64,000 nt of DNA from Pratylenchus scribneri (taxonomy: Eukaryota > Nematoda > Chromadorea > Rhabditida > Pratylenchidae), in the NCBI GenBank assembly GCA_030063045.1, contig JAQSEB010000142.1:372001-436000 (forward strand), written 5' to 3'. Shown here one piece after another: positions 21,561 to 32,482 of this stretch. Numbering within the stretch: the stretch's first letter is position 1; the number at the start of each line of letters is the position of its first letter. The translations under genes were made by a program, and so were the position numbers. The notes under the pieces are model-generated. The model searched no databases. It saw only the letters and a list, made by a program, of their open reading frames with translations, and was not told the origin of the DNA.

Positions 21561-22973
21561 TCAAAATTCGCTGGCTGGAAATTTAGCCAAATTGATTGTA
21601 ACAATTTGGCCATCTGGAGGGTACAAATAATCAGGCCCATTTGCATTGTCATTAAAATTGAGCACATGCTTCTGATTCTTCTTCTCATGGCCATGCTGTC
21701 CATGCCCAACTTTCACTCCTTTCTCAAACTTTGATTCGGACTGTCCAACTTGATGGGTATTTTCCTGGAGTTTCTCTATTACAATCTACAAAATGAATAG
21801 GAAATATTTAAAATAAATTCAATTCCTAGTTGGGAAAATTTTATAATGTTGGATATATTCCATCCGATTCGAAAAACTGACTTTTCCGGATCAAACCTTT
21901 AGTAGGACGATTTTGGGAATCTCGACTTTTAGACAGTTAAAAGACATGATAATAGGTTTTCTCGATTTGGCATGGTCGATATAATATTTTCACTTTCAGA
22001 AACGTAAGCAAAAGTTATTAAACCAAAATTGATTGGGTTTAAACACTTTCTCAATTATCTAAAACATATTTAAGCCGGTTTGAAATTGAAATTTTGTAGA
22101 CTAAATGAACCATGACGAATAGAATGAATCTACTTTCGTGTATGTACGAAGTCTATTAAAGTCGAGGTTTCCATGAATGGTACACCAATAGCTTAGCTTT
22201 CTCCGGAAAAGACTGATTTATGAAATCGTCTATGACCAGGCTTCGCAGATTTTTTTCAAAAAAAGTACATTGGCCTCGAAAAAAAAGATTTTGATGTCAA
22301 AAAAAAGGATTTTTTTTAAGCTAATATAAATTGGTTAAAATTTGGATTATCCAGAACTAAGATTACATGTTTTTTTTCAGAAGAAATTTTTACAATTTTT
22401 CGAACCGCAGGAGAAAAATTTGAGCAAAAATTGGCCGCGCATCGAAAAATTTTAACCAATTTTTCAGAATTTCGAAAAAAAAGTACAAAAAGTACACCAA
22501 AGTCAAAAAAAAGTACAAATCTTTAAAAAAGTTTATCTACGAACCCTGTCTGTAACAGATAAATTTGTTGTGGACTAAATGCTCTCCCGATAAAAATCAT
22601 GTTTTAAAAAAATTGATAACTAATGCAGAGAAACTTGAAAAAAAGAATGCAAGGAAAATATGAAAAAATATGAAAAAAATAATGAAGATCTTTCACTATT
22701 ATTCCAATTCTGATATTTTTTAATTCTGACCTTATACACTTTCGAAGCGCTATATTCCATTCGTTCACCCCTGTTTTGGAATGCAGTGAATTCGCCTTTT
22801 TCATCGGTAAACAATGGGATTTCATGTTCACCATGTTCATCAGTTCCGCGAAAATAAATTACAACTTTATAATGTCCTTCTGGTACAATTTTATAGGTGA
22901 CTGAGCCGTTGACAAAATCAATTTGGACAGAAAGGAGGAAAATAAAGACAAAAATGAGGAAATGTGCATTCAT
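21561..22973 (-). CDS. Small secreted protein, two exons, 155 aa
   Basis: Exons 22731-22973 (81 codons) and 21561-21785 (74 codons plus stop), phase 0, GTCAGA donor and TTTGTAG acceptor. Residues 1-23 (MNAHFLIFVFIFLLSVQIDF, then VNG) are a clear signal peptide. The mature part begins SVTYKIVPEGHYKVVIYFRG. It carries a Thr-Asp-Glu-Lys-Gly-Glu-Phe turn (PLFTDEKGEFTA) reminiscent of transthyretin-like beta-sandwich proteins, but cysteines and other family marks are missing. The C-terminal exon is His/Lys-rich (KVGHGQHGHEKKNQKH). It is probably a secreted nematode protein of unknown function. Its 945-nt intron contains a foldback element and its upstream region is triplicated. Confidence 0.7.
21870..22175. 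mobile_element. Foldback element inside an intron
   Basis: Left arm GGAATCTCGACTTTTAGACA and TCGATTTGGCATGGTCGATA. The right arm is inverse (TTGTAGACTAAATGAACCAT, GACGAATAGAATGAATCTAC and TTAAAGTCGAGGTTTCC). It lies within the intron of the secreted-protein gene and belongs to the 23389-23743 family. Confidence 0.6.
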
Positions 22974-23388
22974 TACTTTGAAATGAATTTTAATGGATTT
23001 ATTGAAGACTTAAATTTATTTAAAGATTTTTTTATATAAAATAGAGGAATGAATTTGGGAAAATGGATAAAAAGGCTTTAAGGGGAACAGGGCGGATATG
23101 TTTTTCTTATTCAAACTACATTTTTTATTTAGGCGATTCGATCATTATACAAAAAGCGCATCAAATTCATGAGGGAATGAATGAGGAAAAAGGGGATAAT
23201 AATAATAATAAAGAGGAGAGCGAAAATGGCCATCCATGAATTTAAAAGGGGGAAGGAAGTGGGGAGGTTGGAATTGCATTGAATTGACGTGCAATAGTCC
23301 TTAAAGGATTTATTGAAGAATTATTTTAGGATTTTTTTTTTATGAAATAGAGGAATGGATTTGAGGATGGATATTTTACGTCAAATCT

Positions 23389-23743
23389 TGGAAATTGACG
23401 ATTTCCGGAGATCGGCGTTGACGAATTTTTTAAATCTCGGCTTCTAGACGTCGTACAGACTCGGGAGGGAGTAGGCTCATTCGGTTCGCCATGGTAGATT
23501 TACTATATGAAATTTCAATTACAGACCGGATTAGGGGCTAGGGTTAGAGTTATGGTTAAGGGCGGCATGGGTTTTAGGGGCTTTGGGCTAGGGGTGTAGG
23601 GGAAAAATCTGAAATTGGAATTTGATAGACTAAATCGACCATGACGAATCGAATGAACCACCTACTCTCGAGTCTGTATGACGCCTAGAAGCCGAAATTT
23701 CCAAAATTCTTCAACGCCGATTTCCGTAAATTGTCAATTTCCA
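23389..23743. mobile_element. Foldback element with about 135-bp terminal inverted repeats
   Basis: The left arm starts TTGGAAATTGACGATTTCCG and includes TCTCGGCTTCTAGACG, ACAGACTCGGGAGGGAGTAG, TTCGCCATGGTAGATTTA. The right arm is its near-exact inverse, from TTTGATAGACTAAATCGACC through CTCTCGAGTCTGTATGACGC to GTCAATTTCCAA. Spacer is under 90 bp. No coding capacity. Confidence 0.85.
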
Positions 23744-24284
23744 AGAATCTTTGTAACAGATATGAAGGCTTTAAAGGGAAATTTGCCGGATATGTTTTCC
23801 ATATACAAACTACATTTTTTATTTAGGCCATCCGATCATTATATAAAAATCGCATCCGGAAAATATTGGATGCAAACAAATTTATTAGGGATTGAATGAG
23901 TAAAATGAGGATAATAACAGAGGTAAGAGAGGATCGAAAATGGCCATCCAAGGATTTGAAGGGAGGGGGATGGGGAGTGCTGTTTTTGAGGGAGGAATTG
24001 CGCGGAATTGGGGTGGGGTATAGTGCCGAAGGAGAAGGAAATGAAAGGAAGGAAGTTGCCCATCCCGTGTATTTTTGCCCTTTTGGTTGAAGCGGATATG
24101 TTTTTCTTATTCAAACTATTTACATTTTTATTTAGCCCATCCAATCATTTTATAAAAAGTGCATTGGGAAATTATTGGATACAAATTCACGAGGAAATGA
24201 ATGAAGAAAATGGTAAATAATAATAAATCCAATAGGAAAATGGGATGGAGCAAAATGGCCATCCATGGATTTGAAAAGGGGAGC

Positions 24285-24655
24285 ATCCATACTGGGCGCA
24301 AGCCAACTGGGCGCACAGCGCTCTAACAAAAAAAACTGAGGCATTTTCAATAAATTTTATGTCAAATTAATGAGCTTGAAAAAATCTATCAAATAATATT
24401 GAATTCATATGAAACGGTTTAAAATTAAAATAATTTGGTCAAAAATGTCGAAAAAATGATGAAAAATGGTGTAACACTTATTCTCGAAAACATATTTTCT
24501 GAAAGACTAAGCCAATCTTTTTTAAATTATATGCCATTCAGTAGCTAAGACTTGGCTCTACAAAATAACATTAGAATGGCTGAAATTGGTTTAATACTTC
24601 AAAATATGATGCGCCAAACTTTTTCGCGCCCGCTAGGGTTGTACCCTTTGAAAAA
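24285..24655. mobile_element. Insertion of about 370 bp in copy 3
   Basis: Comparing copies 2 and 3 of the triplication shows extra sequence between GATTTGAAAAGGGG and AAAAATGGGGTGCGGG. The edges contain GGGCGCAAGCCAACTGGGCG on the left and, read inward from the right, GGGCGCGAAAAAGTTTGGCG, suggesting subterminal inverted repeats. Exact ends and target duplication are not resolved. Confidence 0.45.
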
Positions 24656-24800
24656 TGGGGTGCGGGAATTGCGCGGAATTGGGGTGGAATAGTGCCGATT
24701 GCCGATCGAGATGGAGATGGAAGATGAGACCATCCATGCATTTTTACGGCGCTTTTTGGGTGAAGGCCAATTTCTGTCTTCACGGGCTTATTAGAAAAAT

Positions 24801-25820
24801 TGGCATTATATGGAATGTTTATGAAAAAAGAGTAAATGAAAAAATAGTAAATTTGATATAAAATTCATATTAAAAAATTAAAAGTTGAAAATAGCTTAGA
24901 AGGAAGTTGGAAACCATTTGAGAATTGACCCAATACCAACTGCGATTTTCCACAAAATTTTACAAATTATATATATTTCCATTAGACAACTTTAAAAATA
25001 ATGTATAAATATATTAAATTTTGTTTTTTTTTATAACAGCGAGATATTGATATTGACATTGGCAAAGTCAATATTAGCAAATGTAAGAAAGTTTAATTAA
25101 ATCTGAAAATAAAATTTATATTTTGATTGGTCGAAAGAAGAAAATTGTTGAAGCAAAACATTTCGCCATGATTGTCCTATCTTATTCAAAAGCATATGTA
25201 TTATAAATATTGTATTTTGAAAAAAAGAGATTACATCCCATCTAAACCCAGCTTCCGCGGGTAAGTGGAAAAGGAAAAGCATGGAAGAGAATAAATTTTT
25301 AATGGCAATCAAATTTTCCCCCAGCATTATTCAGAGAAATTGAAGATTCATTCTTTTTTGGTGATTTGAATTCGCCTTTTTAAGGAATTTTGCCTCCAAT
25401 AAATTTTTTGACATCATTGAATAGAATAAATGAAAACTTGGATTTAATTTATTTAAATTTTTAGCAAATTTTTATAAGATTCAAGTTTAAGTCTTTCTTT
25501 TTGTGAATTCATCCACAAAAATTTAATAGGATTTCTTGAATTAGAAATTTAGTAATTTTTTTTCCATTAAATTTTGACTATTATTGAAAAAATTTTCAAA
25601 GACCTGAGTTTTAAAATTTTATTCACATTTTTGAGACCTATAAAAATTTTATACCATCTCGAGTGCCACGCTTCACATTCACACTATTAAGAGATTTAGA
25701 AGAATATGTTCAATTTGTATGTAGATTTTACTTATAAAAATTTGCCGGTCAATAACATCATACCAATTTTCTGATTGAAAAAATTAAAAATTAATTTCAC
25801 AACCACCAAACAAGTAAAAA
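24801..25820. other. AT-rich intergenic sequence
   Basis: No convincing gene on either strand. Confidence 0.4.
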
Positions 25821-25980
25821 ATGGATGAGGCCAAAATTGTGATTGGCATTGCCTCACTCTGTTCCATTGGTCATTGTTCCCCAATTGTCCACCGAAATCA
25901 AAGATTTGTGCACTTCCCGCTGCCAATGTGGACCTCCGGTTCAACCACATGTGCACCTGGACCACCTGGACCACCGGTTA
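25821..25980 (+). pseudogene. Cuticle collagen 5' fragment with two frame breaks
   Basis: The parts of a nematode cuticle-collagen N-terminus appear in order but in two frames. MDEAKIVIGIASLCS is in frame 1, LVIVPQLSTEIKDLCTSRCQ + CGPPVQP in frame 2, and CAPGPPGPP back in frame 1. The VPQL..EI segment and Cys-rich hinge followed by Gly-Pro-Pro triplets are typical of the collagen N-terminal domain and start of the triple helix. No triple-helix exon follows. It is a decayed gene or gene fragment. Confidence 0.6.
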
Positions 25981-26442
25981 GAATATTATTGAATATTTAT
26001 TGCCGTTAGGTTACAAAAAAATAAATACATTTGAATATTTTTTAATATTTAAATGTGGAAATAGGTTGAAATGCCATTTTATAATGGTCTTTTATTTAAA
26101 GATGGCATTTGGGCAAAACTAGACATCATCTTCTAATTAGATAAAATATTTATTTAGCCGATAAAAATGACCCAACTTTATGTGAAATTTGAATTTTATT
26201 TGTACCACTTTATGTAAAATCATTTGGATTTATCATCCGAATTTACTAGAAAAATAATGCAATAATAAAAACCCAACTTTAATTTATATTTTCGAGTTTT
26301 TTGTTAAAAGTTTTGAGAAATTCAGGTATTTTTGTCAGATAATTCTAATAGTATATATTCCTATTGCTGAAAAAAGAAAAATTGATTTCATGGGTAATTT
26401 TAATTGAGGAATGAAAATTAATGAAGGCTAATTTATTAAATC
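25981..26442. other. AT-rich spacer
   Basis: Nothing identified. Confidence 0.4.
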
Positions 26443-26586
26443 TTAATTAATACAAATTTTATCAAAATTTAAAAATATAGACAAATTTAATGTCTTTTTG
26501 AATGCTTGGAACATATTTTTGATCGCCTGATCCGATATTCCTTGAAAATTTACAATAGTTCCCAAACTGGATATGACCACACACAT
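26443..26586 (-). pseudogene. UDP-glycosyltransferase-like exon fragment
   Basis: A 47-codon minus-strand frame from ATG at 26586 reads MCVVISSLGTIVNFQGISDQ then AIKNMFQAFKKT. The VxISxLGTIVN..(M/I)(P/S)...K..(M)..AF block is the start of the nucleotide-sugar-binding half of UGT enzymes. The downstream signature (HGG...P) is not found nearby, so only a fragment remains. Confidence 0.4.
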
Positions 26587-27490
26587 TTTGGATTAATGAT
26601 TATGCATAATGTGGGGAAAGATAAAAAAAAGAAGAATAATTGATTTCATTAAGAATATTAATTTTATCAAATCAAATTACTTAAAATGATTAATAATTTC
26701 AGCGATGATTGCAAATAATAACTAATAATGGAATTATTCATGTTTTCAAAAAATGAATAATAAATAGTAGTAAAAAATTCTATAAAATTTTTTATTTGTT
26801 TGAGTTTTGATAATTTGAATGGAAAATTTTGAATCAAAAAATGACAAAAAGCGTATTGATCATCAGCAGAGTGGGTTTGAGACAAAAATAATACATATTT
26901 GAAATTTCGATGACGAATAGCTAAAAATATGAATAAAATTATGAAAAATTTTAACTTTAAAAAAACAATTACGATGATTTGTGTAATATTTGTTTCCATT
27001 TTTGTTGACGTCAATTATGAATAGCATATTTAGCATGAAATTGCATATATAAATAGGATTGTTGTCATGACATGATATCAAATCGACTGATGCATCATCG
27101 AAAATCTAGTTAATTGTTAGCTCAAATATTTATAGCCCAATCCTAACAAATACGAACAATTGTTTTTTTTTAAATTCAGACCATTAGACTTTATGCAATC
27201 AAAAGAATTTAAGTTTATGCAAAAATTTATGAAAATATTATTATTTAATAAAAAAAAAATCCAAAATATCAAGAAAATCCAGAATATAAGCTAAAATTTG
27301 TTAATAATTTTGTAATTTTGCATTAATTTTTTAATAGATAAAATCAATAGCATATATTATCATATATCCATCACGAAATTTTTTTCAAATGAGATATTTC
27401 AAAACCAGCCTATTAAACTTCTCAAAAAGGTTAGAAATTTTAACTTATTTTTCAATTAAAAAATCATATATAAAGTGAGAGGAAGCTATC
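26587..27490. other. AT-rich spacer
   Basis: Only short AT-driven frames. Other exons of the UGT fragment were looked for here and not found. Confidence 0.4.
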
Positions 27491-28451
27491 ATGCTGCTTG
27501 AGCGTTTTATACATATTGTTTATGTTAAATATTTGGTTGTTCTACATGTATTTTCCATCTCCATTCGATATAATCATCCATTATGTGAGTTAAAAAAAAC
27601 ATATTATTTCAATTAAAACTATAACAAATCAAAGTGTTTCATGGCTTTTATTCATATTGTGGGCGCTGCATTTATTTGCTATTGTTTTCAATTCAAAGTA
27701 TTGTATTGTAAAAGGCTTTTTTAAATTGTTTTTTTTTTCTTCAGCAACAGCATCGATTATACGAGGGGCCTCAAAATGAGATAATTCGAAGAAACATCGC
27801 ATGTAAAAAAAATTAATTCTCTAATTAGCCATAAATTTTTAAAAAATTTAGTAGGCGGCATTGGTCTCATCTTTGCTTTTTTATTTAATTTACATACAAA
27901 TTTCTCCTACTGGTATTTAATTGATATCTTTACAATTGTACCGTTCATTATTCTTCAAATTTTTTATTTAAGTTGGGAACCAATGGTGTATATTTAAAAA
28001 AAATATTTTTAAAAATAAAATTACAATTTTTAGCTAATTGTTCCAAAGGGAAAATTCATTAATTATTTGGGCTTGCTAATCTGTTACTGATTAATGCATT
28101 AACTCTTCTCACGGAATGGATGTCTTTTCATCAATATTATAAATCGGCAACTACTGGAAAAAGTGAGTAAAATTTTTGTAAATTATTTAATTTTATTTAT
28201 GATTTTTTAGTTGATCCAAAACTACACAATTTTATGGCATTTTTCTTTTATATTTTGATCAAGGGTGCCGAACATTCAAGTTGGTGCTTTTACACCATTC
28301 TACGCATATGGGAAACATTTTGGAAAGAAGAAACGATGACGCTAGAAAATATTAAACCGAAAAATGATGACAAAATTCAATTTGAAAATGTTAACATTAA
28401 CTTCATTAATATTCCATTTTTTAATGCAGCACCCTCTATCCCCAACATTTA
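27491..28451 (+). pseudogene. Multi-pass membrane protein, exons present but frames do not join
   Basis: Exon-like pieces in order: 27491-27584 (MLLERFIHIVYVKYLVVLHV..., GTGAGT donor); about 27635-27707 (VSWLLFILWALHLFAIVFNS, a membrane helix); about 27744-27808 (QQHRLYEGPQNEIIRRNIA); about 27851-27987 (GGIGLIFAFLFNLHTNFSYW, then YLIDIFTIVPFIILQIFYLS); about 28034-28161 (LLINALTLLTEWMSFHQYYK); and 28210-28451 (FMAFFFYILIKGAEHSSWCF, then a charged C-terminus). At least four hydrophobic segments. The exon near 28034 needs a frameshift (ENSLIIWA in one frame, LANLLLINAL in another), and the first junction is out of phase. Not assigned to a family; could be a recently broken gene. Confidence 0.4.
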
Positions 28452-28567
28452 AATGCATTTTTTAATATTTAGAAATAAAAAATTCAATTTTTTCAATCCC
28501 AAAATTTTATTTTAGTTTTTTAAAGCTTTTTTGTAGCTGTTTGAAAATTTAACTTATTACAAAAAAA

Positions 28568-28882
28568 ATGTTAAATTTGCGCCTAATTTTCTTTACAATA
28601 ATTCTTTTGGCATCATTCTCTTCGTTGTTTTTGATGGTAAAATAAAATAATTTTAATACAATTATATAAATAACATTTTCATTGCATTTGAAGGCCTGCA
28701 ATTGCAAATTTGATTCTCAGTGCCCAAAAAATTGGTGTTGCCAATGTTGGTGTCGTCAGGAATGCGAGCCTACGGTGACTCTAATATTTTGCAATGATGA
28801 TTCGCAATGCCCTGAAAATTGGTTCTGTCCAAGGAAAGCATTTGGTCCTGCTGGATTATGCCATGAACGTGCAAAGCGTTGA
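28568..28882 (+). CDS. Small secreted cysteine-rich protein, two exons, 85 aa
   Basis: Exons 28568-28636 (23 codons) and 28694-28882 (62 codons plus stop), phase 0, GTAAAA donor and TTGAAG acceptor. The first exon is almost exactly a signal peptide (MLNLRLIFFTIILLASFSSL + FLM). The mature 62 residues have 11 cysteines, with an internal duplication: C-x-C-x3-DSQCPKNWCC in the first half, and C-x2-DDSQCPENWFC in the second. It is not a clear match to WAP, ShK or other named Cys frameworks. Secretion and Cys density are typical of nematode gland or cuticle proteins, including effectors. The exact role is unknown. Confidence 0.75.
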
Positions 28883-29210
28883 ACATGATGAAAAAAATGC
28901 AAAGATTGACGAAGAATTACTATTTGATTAAGGAAATGTTCCATTTCAAATTAATAAATTTAACACATATTATGGATTAAAAAATTCAGATTTTTTAATA
29001 AAATTTTAATATCTGCTAATTTTGATGGAATATTTATTAAATGAAAATGGATCTAAATGTTGATTTATGGTTTATCCCAAATATAGCATCCAAAAAAAAA
29101 ATAAATTTAGGCAGTGATTAAATGAAGAACTTATAAAAATTGAATTAAGTTTTAATTACATGCAAATTAAATGTTTTTATTTGTCTTCATTTTTTCTTTC
29201 GTCATTATTT
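28883..29210. other. AT-rich spacer
   Basis: Nothing identified between the convergent 3' ends. Confidence 0.4.
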
Positions 29211-30518
29211 TTAAAATTCGCCTTCAAGGACATATTTGAATTCTTTAAATTGCCATTTGTTTTTGTCGAAATTTGTGCGTATTGAATCTCCCGCGTGGCG
29301 CAAACTGTATGCCGGAAATAATTGCAAATTGGAAAATTTTTCAGGCAATTCAAATTTCCCTAAATTTGATTTATTTATATTTATGAAAATTGTAATTTTT
29401 ACCAAGGAATTCGCCATTGCATGTGCAAAAACATTTAAATGAGGAATTTGGCTGATGGATTATTCCGATACCAACAAAATCCCCTTTCGTGAAAAATTCA
29501 TATTCGCCATATTCAGTGAGAAATTCATCAATTCGTATTCCTCCTTTACGCCAAATTCCAATTGAATTTTTCTCATTTCCAAGCCATTTGCCTTCCAATG
29601 GAAAATATTTATCACAAAATCCAATGTTAATAATTGAATTCCTGGAATAATGCAAAAATTATTGGTCAATTAAAATTATCTTTAATGATATTATTTCGCT
29701 TGAGAAATTTAAAATTTTTTTTTATGCAATAAATTTAAATTTATTATTTTGATTTTGATATAAAATTATAAAATCAATTAATTACCCAATTTTATTAAGA
29801 ATTTCAATTTCATAATAGGAGGCAATTATTGGTTTTGTGATCATCAAATTTAATAAAGGAATTGGCAAAACAGCACGAATAATATTTGGTTTCGGTCCTT
29901 TAAAATAATAATTAAAAATTTTCCATTGTTTAATTTTACCATTATTTGGACCTGAATGCTTGGCTACGTGTCCATCTTCAGAAATTTCTAACTTTGACCC
30001 ACAATCCTCTTCATTCAATTTATTGTTTCTCAATGTCTAAAATAATAATTATTATTTTAATTTTCTAAAAATATTCAACCATTTTAATGGCTTTGATCAT
30101 TTTTTGAACATTTCTGGCTAGAAGTCCATTTGGCATTTTGGCCAGAAGACCAATTGCTTTTTTCAATGGCATTGACTCGAATAATTCATTCATCATTTCA
30201 ATTGACAATCCTGCTGGCCAATTAATTGACAAATTTTCCTGTAAAAAGGGTGAAATTTTAATGGAATATTAAATCAAATTTAACTGCTTTTAAAGTAGCA
30301 TCCATTTTTGCCATTTTCATTTTCAATGCTAGATTTTCTATTTCCAGTACAGCAATTTTTTCATCTTTTTCTTTCATTCCTTTAATAATTTCATCCATAA
30401 TTTTGTGTTCCTTCTCGAACATTTCCTCATCCATTTTAAGCTTTTTTATAGCCATTTCTTCCTTCATTTCGCATTCTTTTTCGGCCATTTCCTTCTTCAT
30501 ATTGTAAATCTCATTCAT
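29211..30518 (-). CDS. Coiled-coil/SPRY protein 2, six exons, 329 aa
   Basis: Exons on the minus strand: 30285-30518, 30080-30238, 29940-30036, 29786-29897, 29403-29641, 29211-29359. Phases match those of paralogue 1 at every junction and total 990 nt. Residues 1-78 are a Glu/Lys/Met coiled coil. The family motif follows (MMNELFESMPLKKAI, LLAKMPNGLLARNVQKMI), then SPRY (DGHVAKHSGPNNG, YYEIEILNKIG, IINIGFC, VGIGIIHQPNSSFKCFCTCN, LFPAYSLRHAGDSIRTNF). Intron 3 is only 42 nt. Upstream, a frame MDQQNEQQQIMKQ then TGA matches the MNQQSDQQ start of paralogue 1 but is out of frame with the coiled coil, so the ancestral start has been frameshifted and the internal ATG at 30518 is the likely one in use. 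Confidence 0.85.
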
Positions 30519-30559
30519 TGCTTCATAATTTGTTGTTGTTCATTTTGTTGATCCATTTT

Positions 30560-32482
30560 GAATTTTTTAATTGAAAATATTTTTTCAAATTTGCTTAATA
30601 AGCTATTTTATTTTGAGGAAAAGAATGGGCTATTATTTTTATAAATGTTAAATAAAAATGGGGAAAATTGGAGGAATGGAAAAAGACTGCAGAATTCTTT
30701 ATAAATCTATGTAGTCAATTATTTTTTAATTTTTATCTTTTAATTCATTTTTTTTCCAATTAAATAATATTTTTTAAAAAAATAAAAAATAAAAGGTTGA
30801 GAAATAATGGGAAATAAGAATGTTCCATTTTTTGAAATTAATCTATGACTCATCCACGAGACAAAGATATTCTCAATGAATAATGAGTGTAATGGGAAAT
30901 GGGATGCATGGGACCTACAATACACAAAGAATACAAAAAAAATGGATGGAGATCGGCAAATACGTCAACAATCCCAGCTTTGAATATGGGAAATTGGCAA
31001 AAATGATTTCTTTATTCTTTTCATTATTTAAGTCCATTCAATTCTCTCTTATTTTCAAATTTAATTTTATCATTGCATTGTGCATTCTTCAATCAAAAAA
31101 AGTCTTCAACACTCCTTCAATGTATTATTCAATTAAAAAGGGACAAAAAAATTCGTGTGACAAAAACAAAGTGATATTTGATTTTGATAAAAAAAGAAAG
31201 GGGTATTTATGTGAATTTCATTAAATACATTGAAGTGGATTATTCGATCTTGGATGGATCCCATTTTGAAATTAGCAACGAATTTTATGTAGAATTTTTT
31301 TGAAACAGAAAAGACTTAGCTCGAGGCAAATTTCCTATCCATTCCAAGTTTGAGTATTCTTTATCGGCATTGGTCTTTTTATCCTGTGCTCATTCAAACT
31401 TTGTAAGAGGAATTGCTCTTTTTATTCACAAAATATACTAGAGGCGGAATGACTGAATCGCAATCTTTGTTAACATTCAGCAATAACAATAAGCAGGAAT
31501 TGAGAATGAATGAGGGGGAATTGTATAATCATTTTTAATTGTTCATCAATCAAAAAAGTACTATAAAGCTCATATCTGCATTACCAAAAAAAAATTCAAA
31601 TGTTAGCTTGGGGCAATTTTCCTAATAAGCCAATTCCATCCATCACTCGTCCGACGTCCATCCATTCCCCACATAAAATGTGGCATTGGATGTGGGTATG
31701 GGTAGACTATCCAATTAACATTTCAATACAATATTTCATTATGGGTTGTCGCCTAAATACATAAAAGAAAGGAGAAATTAACGCTCTTTTCTTTTTACAA
31801 TTAAACTGTTGCATTGCCTTCTTAATATTTGCAATAAATCTTTTTAAATTTTGGCATTTATTCAGCTTCATATAATTCATAGATCAAATTATTGGGTTGT
31901 CCTATACATAAAATGCTTAAGCTCCTTCAATTTTTCCGATAAAAATTAAATTCTTGAGATTATTTTCAAAATTTTTCAGATTACCTTATTTCAAAAATTG
32001 TTCTTCCTTATTTCTTAAGCTTCTAAAAATGGATTCAAATAATAGCGATTTTGTTGCTAATTGTACCATCCTTTATTAAACCAAATTTAAGTGAATTAAT
32101 GTTGAAAAAGTGAATAAAACTCATTTTGACTATTTTTAGAAGCTTGTTATTTAAGGTTGGATAATATTATTATATAATTCGATTAGCTCTGTCCAATGAT
32201 ACAAAGATTGCATCAATATCAAACAGTTACTATATTGTTGAGTTTAACTTGTCAAAATTTGTGGCAATGAAATGTCCCCATTGGAAAAATTTGATATCAG
32301 CTTAATATGAACGACAATTTGAAATGTACTTTTGAAATCGATCCTATGATCAATAAATAAACAGGCAAATTTTATTTTTTTCCAACAACATATTAAAAAT
32401 AAAATAGCCAAATTATATTTAAATTTAACAACAATTTTCTGTCAGCAACATATGATTAATCATTTTATTCGTCGCTAGAATT
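30560..32482. other. Long AT-rich intergenic stretch
   Basis: No gene found. A 113-codon frame at 30883-31224 has no recognisable domain and AT-driven composition; I treat it as chance. Confidence 0.4.

Larger units (their letters stand above)
22998..24800. repeat. Upstream region in three tandem copies, two with insertions
   Basis: Copy 1 is 22998-23308, copy 2 is 23309 to about 24080, and copy 3 is about 24081-24800. Each carries, in order, GCGGATATGTTTTTC or close, CAAACTACATTTTTTATTTAG, ATCATTATA(C/T)AAAAA, a GAATGA-rich stretch, GAAAATGGCCATCCA, and then GAATTGCGCGGAATTGGG (copies 2 and 3). Copy 2 is split by the foldback element 23389-23743 and copy 3 by the 24285-24655 insertion. The array abuts the start of the secreted gene at 22973. 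Confidence 0.75.

Noticed and set aside
30883..31224. 113-codon plus-strand frame
   Set aside because: Composition is AT-driven, no domain, no promoter or splice support.
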